DNA of 64,000 nucleotides from Niallia taxi (GTDB lineage: Bacteria; Bacillota; Bacilli; Bacillales; Cytobacillaceae). Under the pieces are notes generated by a model that ran no database searches, had not been told where the DNA came from, and was given only the letters and a program-made list of their open reading frames with translations. Every line of letters begins with the position of its first letter. Position 1 is the first letter of the stretch. The stretch covers positions 2,962,001 to 3,026,000 of the forward strand of contig NZ_CP102589.1 of assembly GCF_032818155.1 (NCBI RefSeq), in the 5' to 3' direction. The translations under genes were made by a program, and so were the position numbers. Below are positions 63,842-64,000 of this stretch, in pieces.

Positions 63842-64000
63842 AAACCCCCTCATCCCAAAAAGGGACGAGAAGGTTTTAGACTCCCGCGGTACCACCCTTA
63901 TAGATAGAAAAACTATCCACTTAAGCATTTTATAACGGCAATGAACCGCCTTTTCTTACTGAATTTCAGAAAAGGACTCAAGGGTGATATTCCAATTTCC
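63842..64000 (-). ncRNA. T-box leader of ileS (5' part outside window)
   Basis: The minus strand contains AAGGGTGGTACCGCGG (63899-63884), the universal T-box sequence whose GGTACC-flanking bases pair with the uncharged tRNA acceptor end. It is followed by a terminator (CTTCTCGTCCC/GGGATGAGGGGG with a T tract, about 63845-63873). Uncharged tRNA-Ile would stabilise the antiterminator and allow ileS expression. The stem I with the specifier codon lies beyond the right edge, so the isoleucine codon cannot be seen. Confidence 0.95.

Overview
This window is a chromosomal backbone segment from a low-GC, endospore-forming member of the Bacillaceae (Bacillus sensu lato). Four things support this: the gene order matches the Bacillus subtilis ileS-to-sucC block, read here mostly on the minus strand; a complete spoVM gene for a 26-residue spore-coat anchor is present; the pyrimidine operon carries PyrR attenuators; and a FapR operator lies upstream of the fapR-plsX-fabD-fabG cluster. 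I see no rRNA, tRNA, prophage, insertion sequence or CRISPR array. Nearly all genes are identifiable housekeeping genes, and only rpmB and rqcH lie on the plus strand. The comparisons with B. subtilis gene order and protein lengths are from memory, not from a search.

Layout in window order, which is mostly the reverse of transcription. 1-3474: 3' -truncated sucC, then rnhB-ylqG-ylqH, where ylqG and ylqH look like a FliK-like and FlhB-C-like pair. 3625-10069: rbgA, lepB, rplS, trmD, rimM, ylqD, khpA, rpsP, ffh and ylxM, covering translation, tRNA modification and protein targeting. 10071-10560: an array of Bacillaceae-type palindromic repeats directly upstream of the ylxM promoter. 10697-11583: two unassigned membrane-protein genes between ylxM and ftsY. 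11708-17157: ftsY, smc and rnc. 17487-21168: acpP and the FapR regulon genes for phospholipid and fatty-acid synthesis. 21275-27138: recG, the L-serine dehydratase pair sdaAA/sdaAB, the fakA-like yloV and the Asp23-family yloU. 27575-28746: rpmB (+), spoVM and thiN.

28819-42289: rsgA, prkC/prpC (Ser/Thr kinase and phosphatase), rlmN, rsmB, fmt, def, priA, coaBC, rpoZ, gmk, remA and yloC. 42433-47108: a Ca2+-type P-ATPase and, divergently, rqcH. 47147-58869: the complete pyr operon (pyrR-pyrP-pyrB-pyrC-carA-carB-pyrK-pyrD-pyrF-pyrE), with a promoter and three PyrR-type attenuators, encoding the de novo route from bicarbonate to UMP plus a uracil permease. 59044-63775: rluD, lspA, ylyA and ileS. 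The window ends inside the T-box leader of ileS.

Several starts are set from ribosome-binding sites rather than from the longest open frame: TTG for rbgA, coaBC and prpC, GTG for def, lspA and smc, and internal ATGs for many others. I did not find a new system here. The points most worth checking are the palindromic repeat array against the SRP-operon promoter, the YlqG/YlqH pair, the two extra membrane genes, the recG terminator that overlaps the fapR promoter, the Asp-to-Glu change at RqcH position 97, and a strong inverted repeat between rpmB and spoVM.
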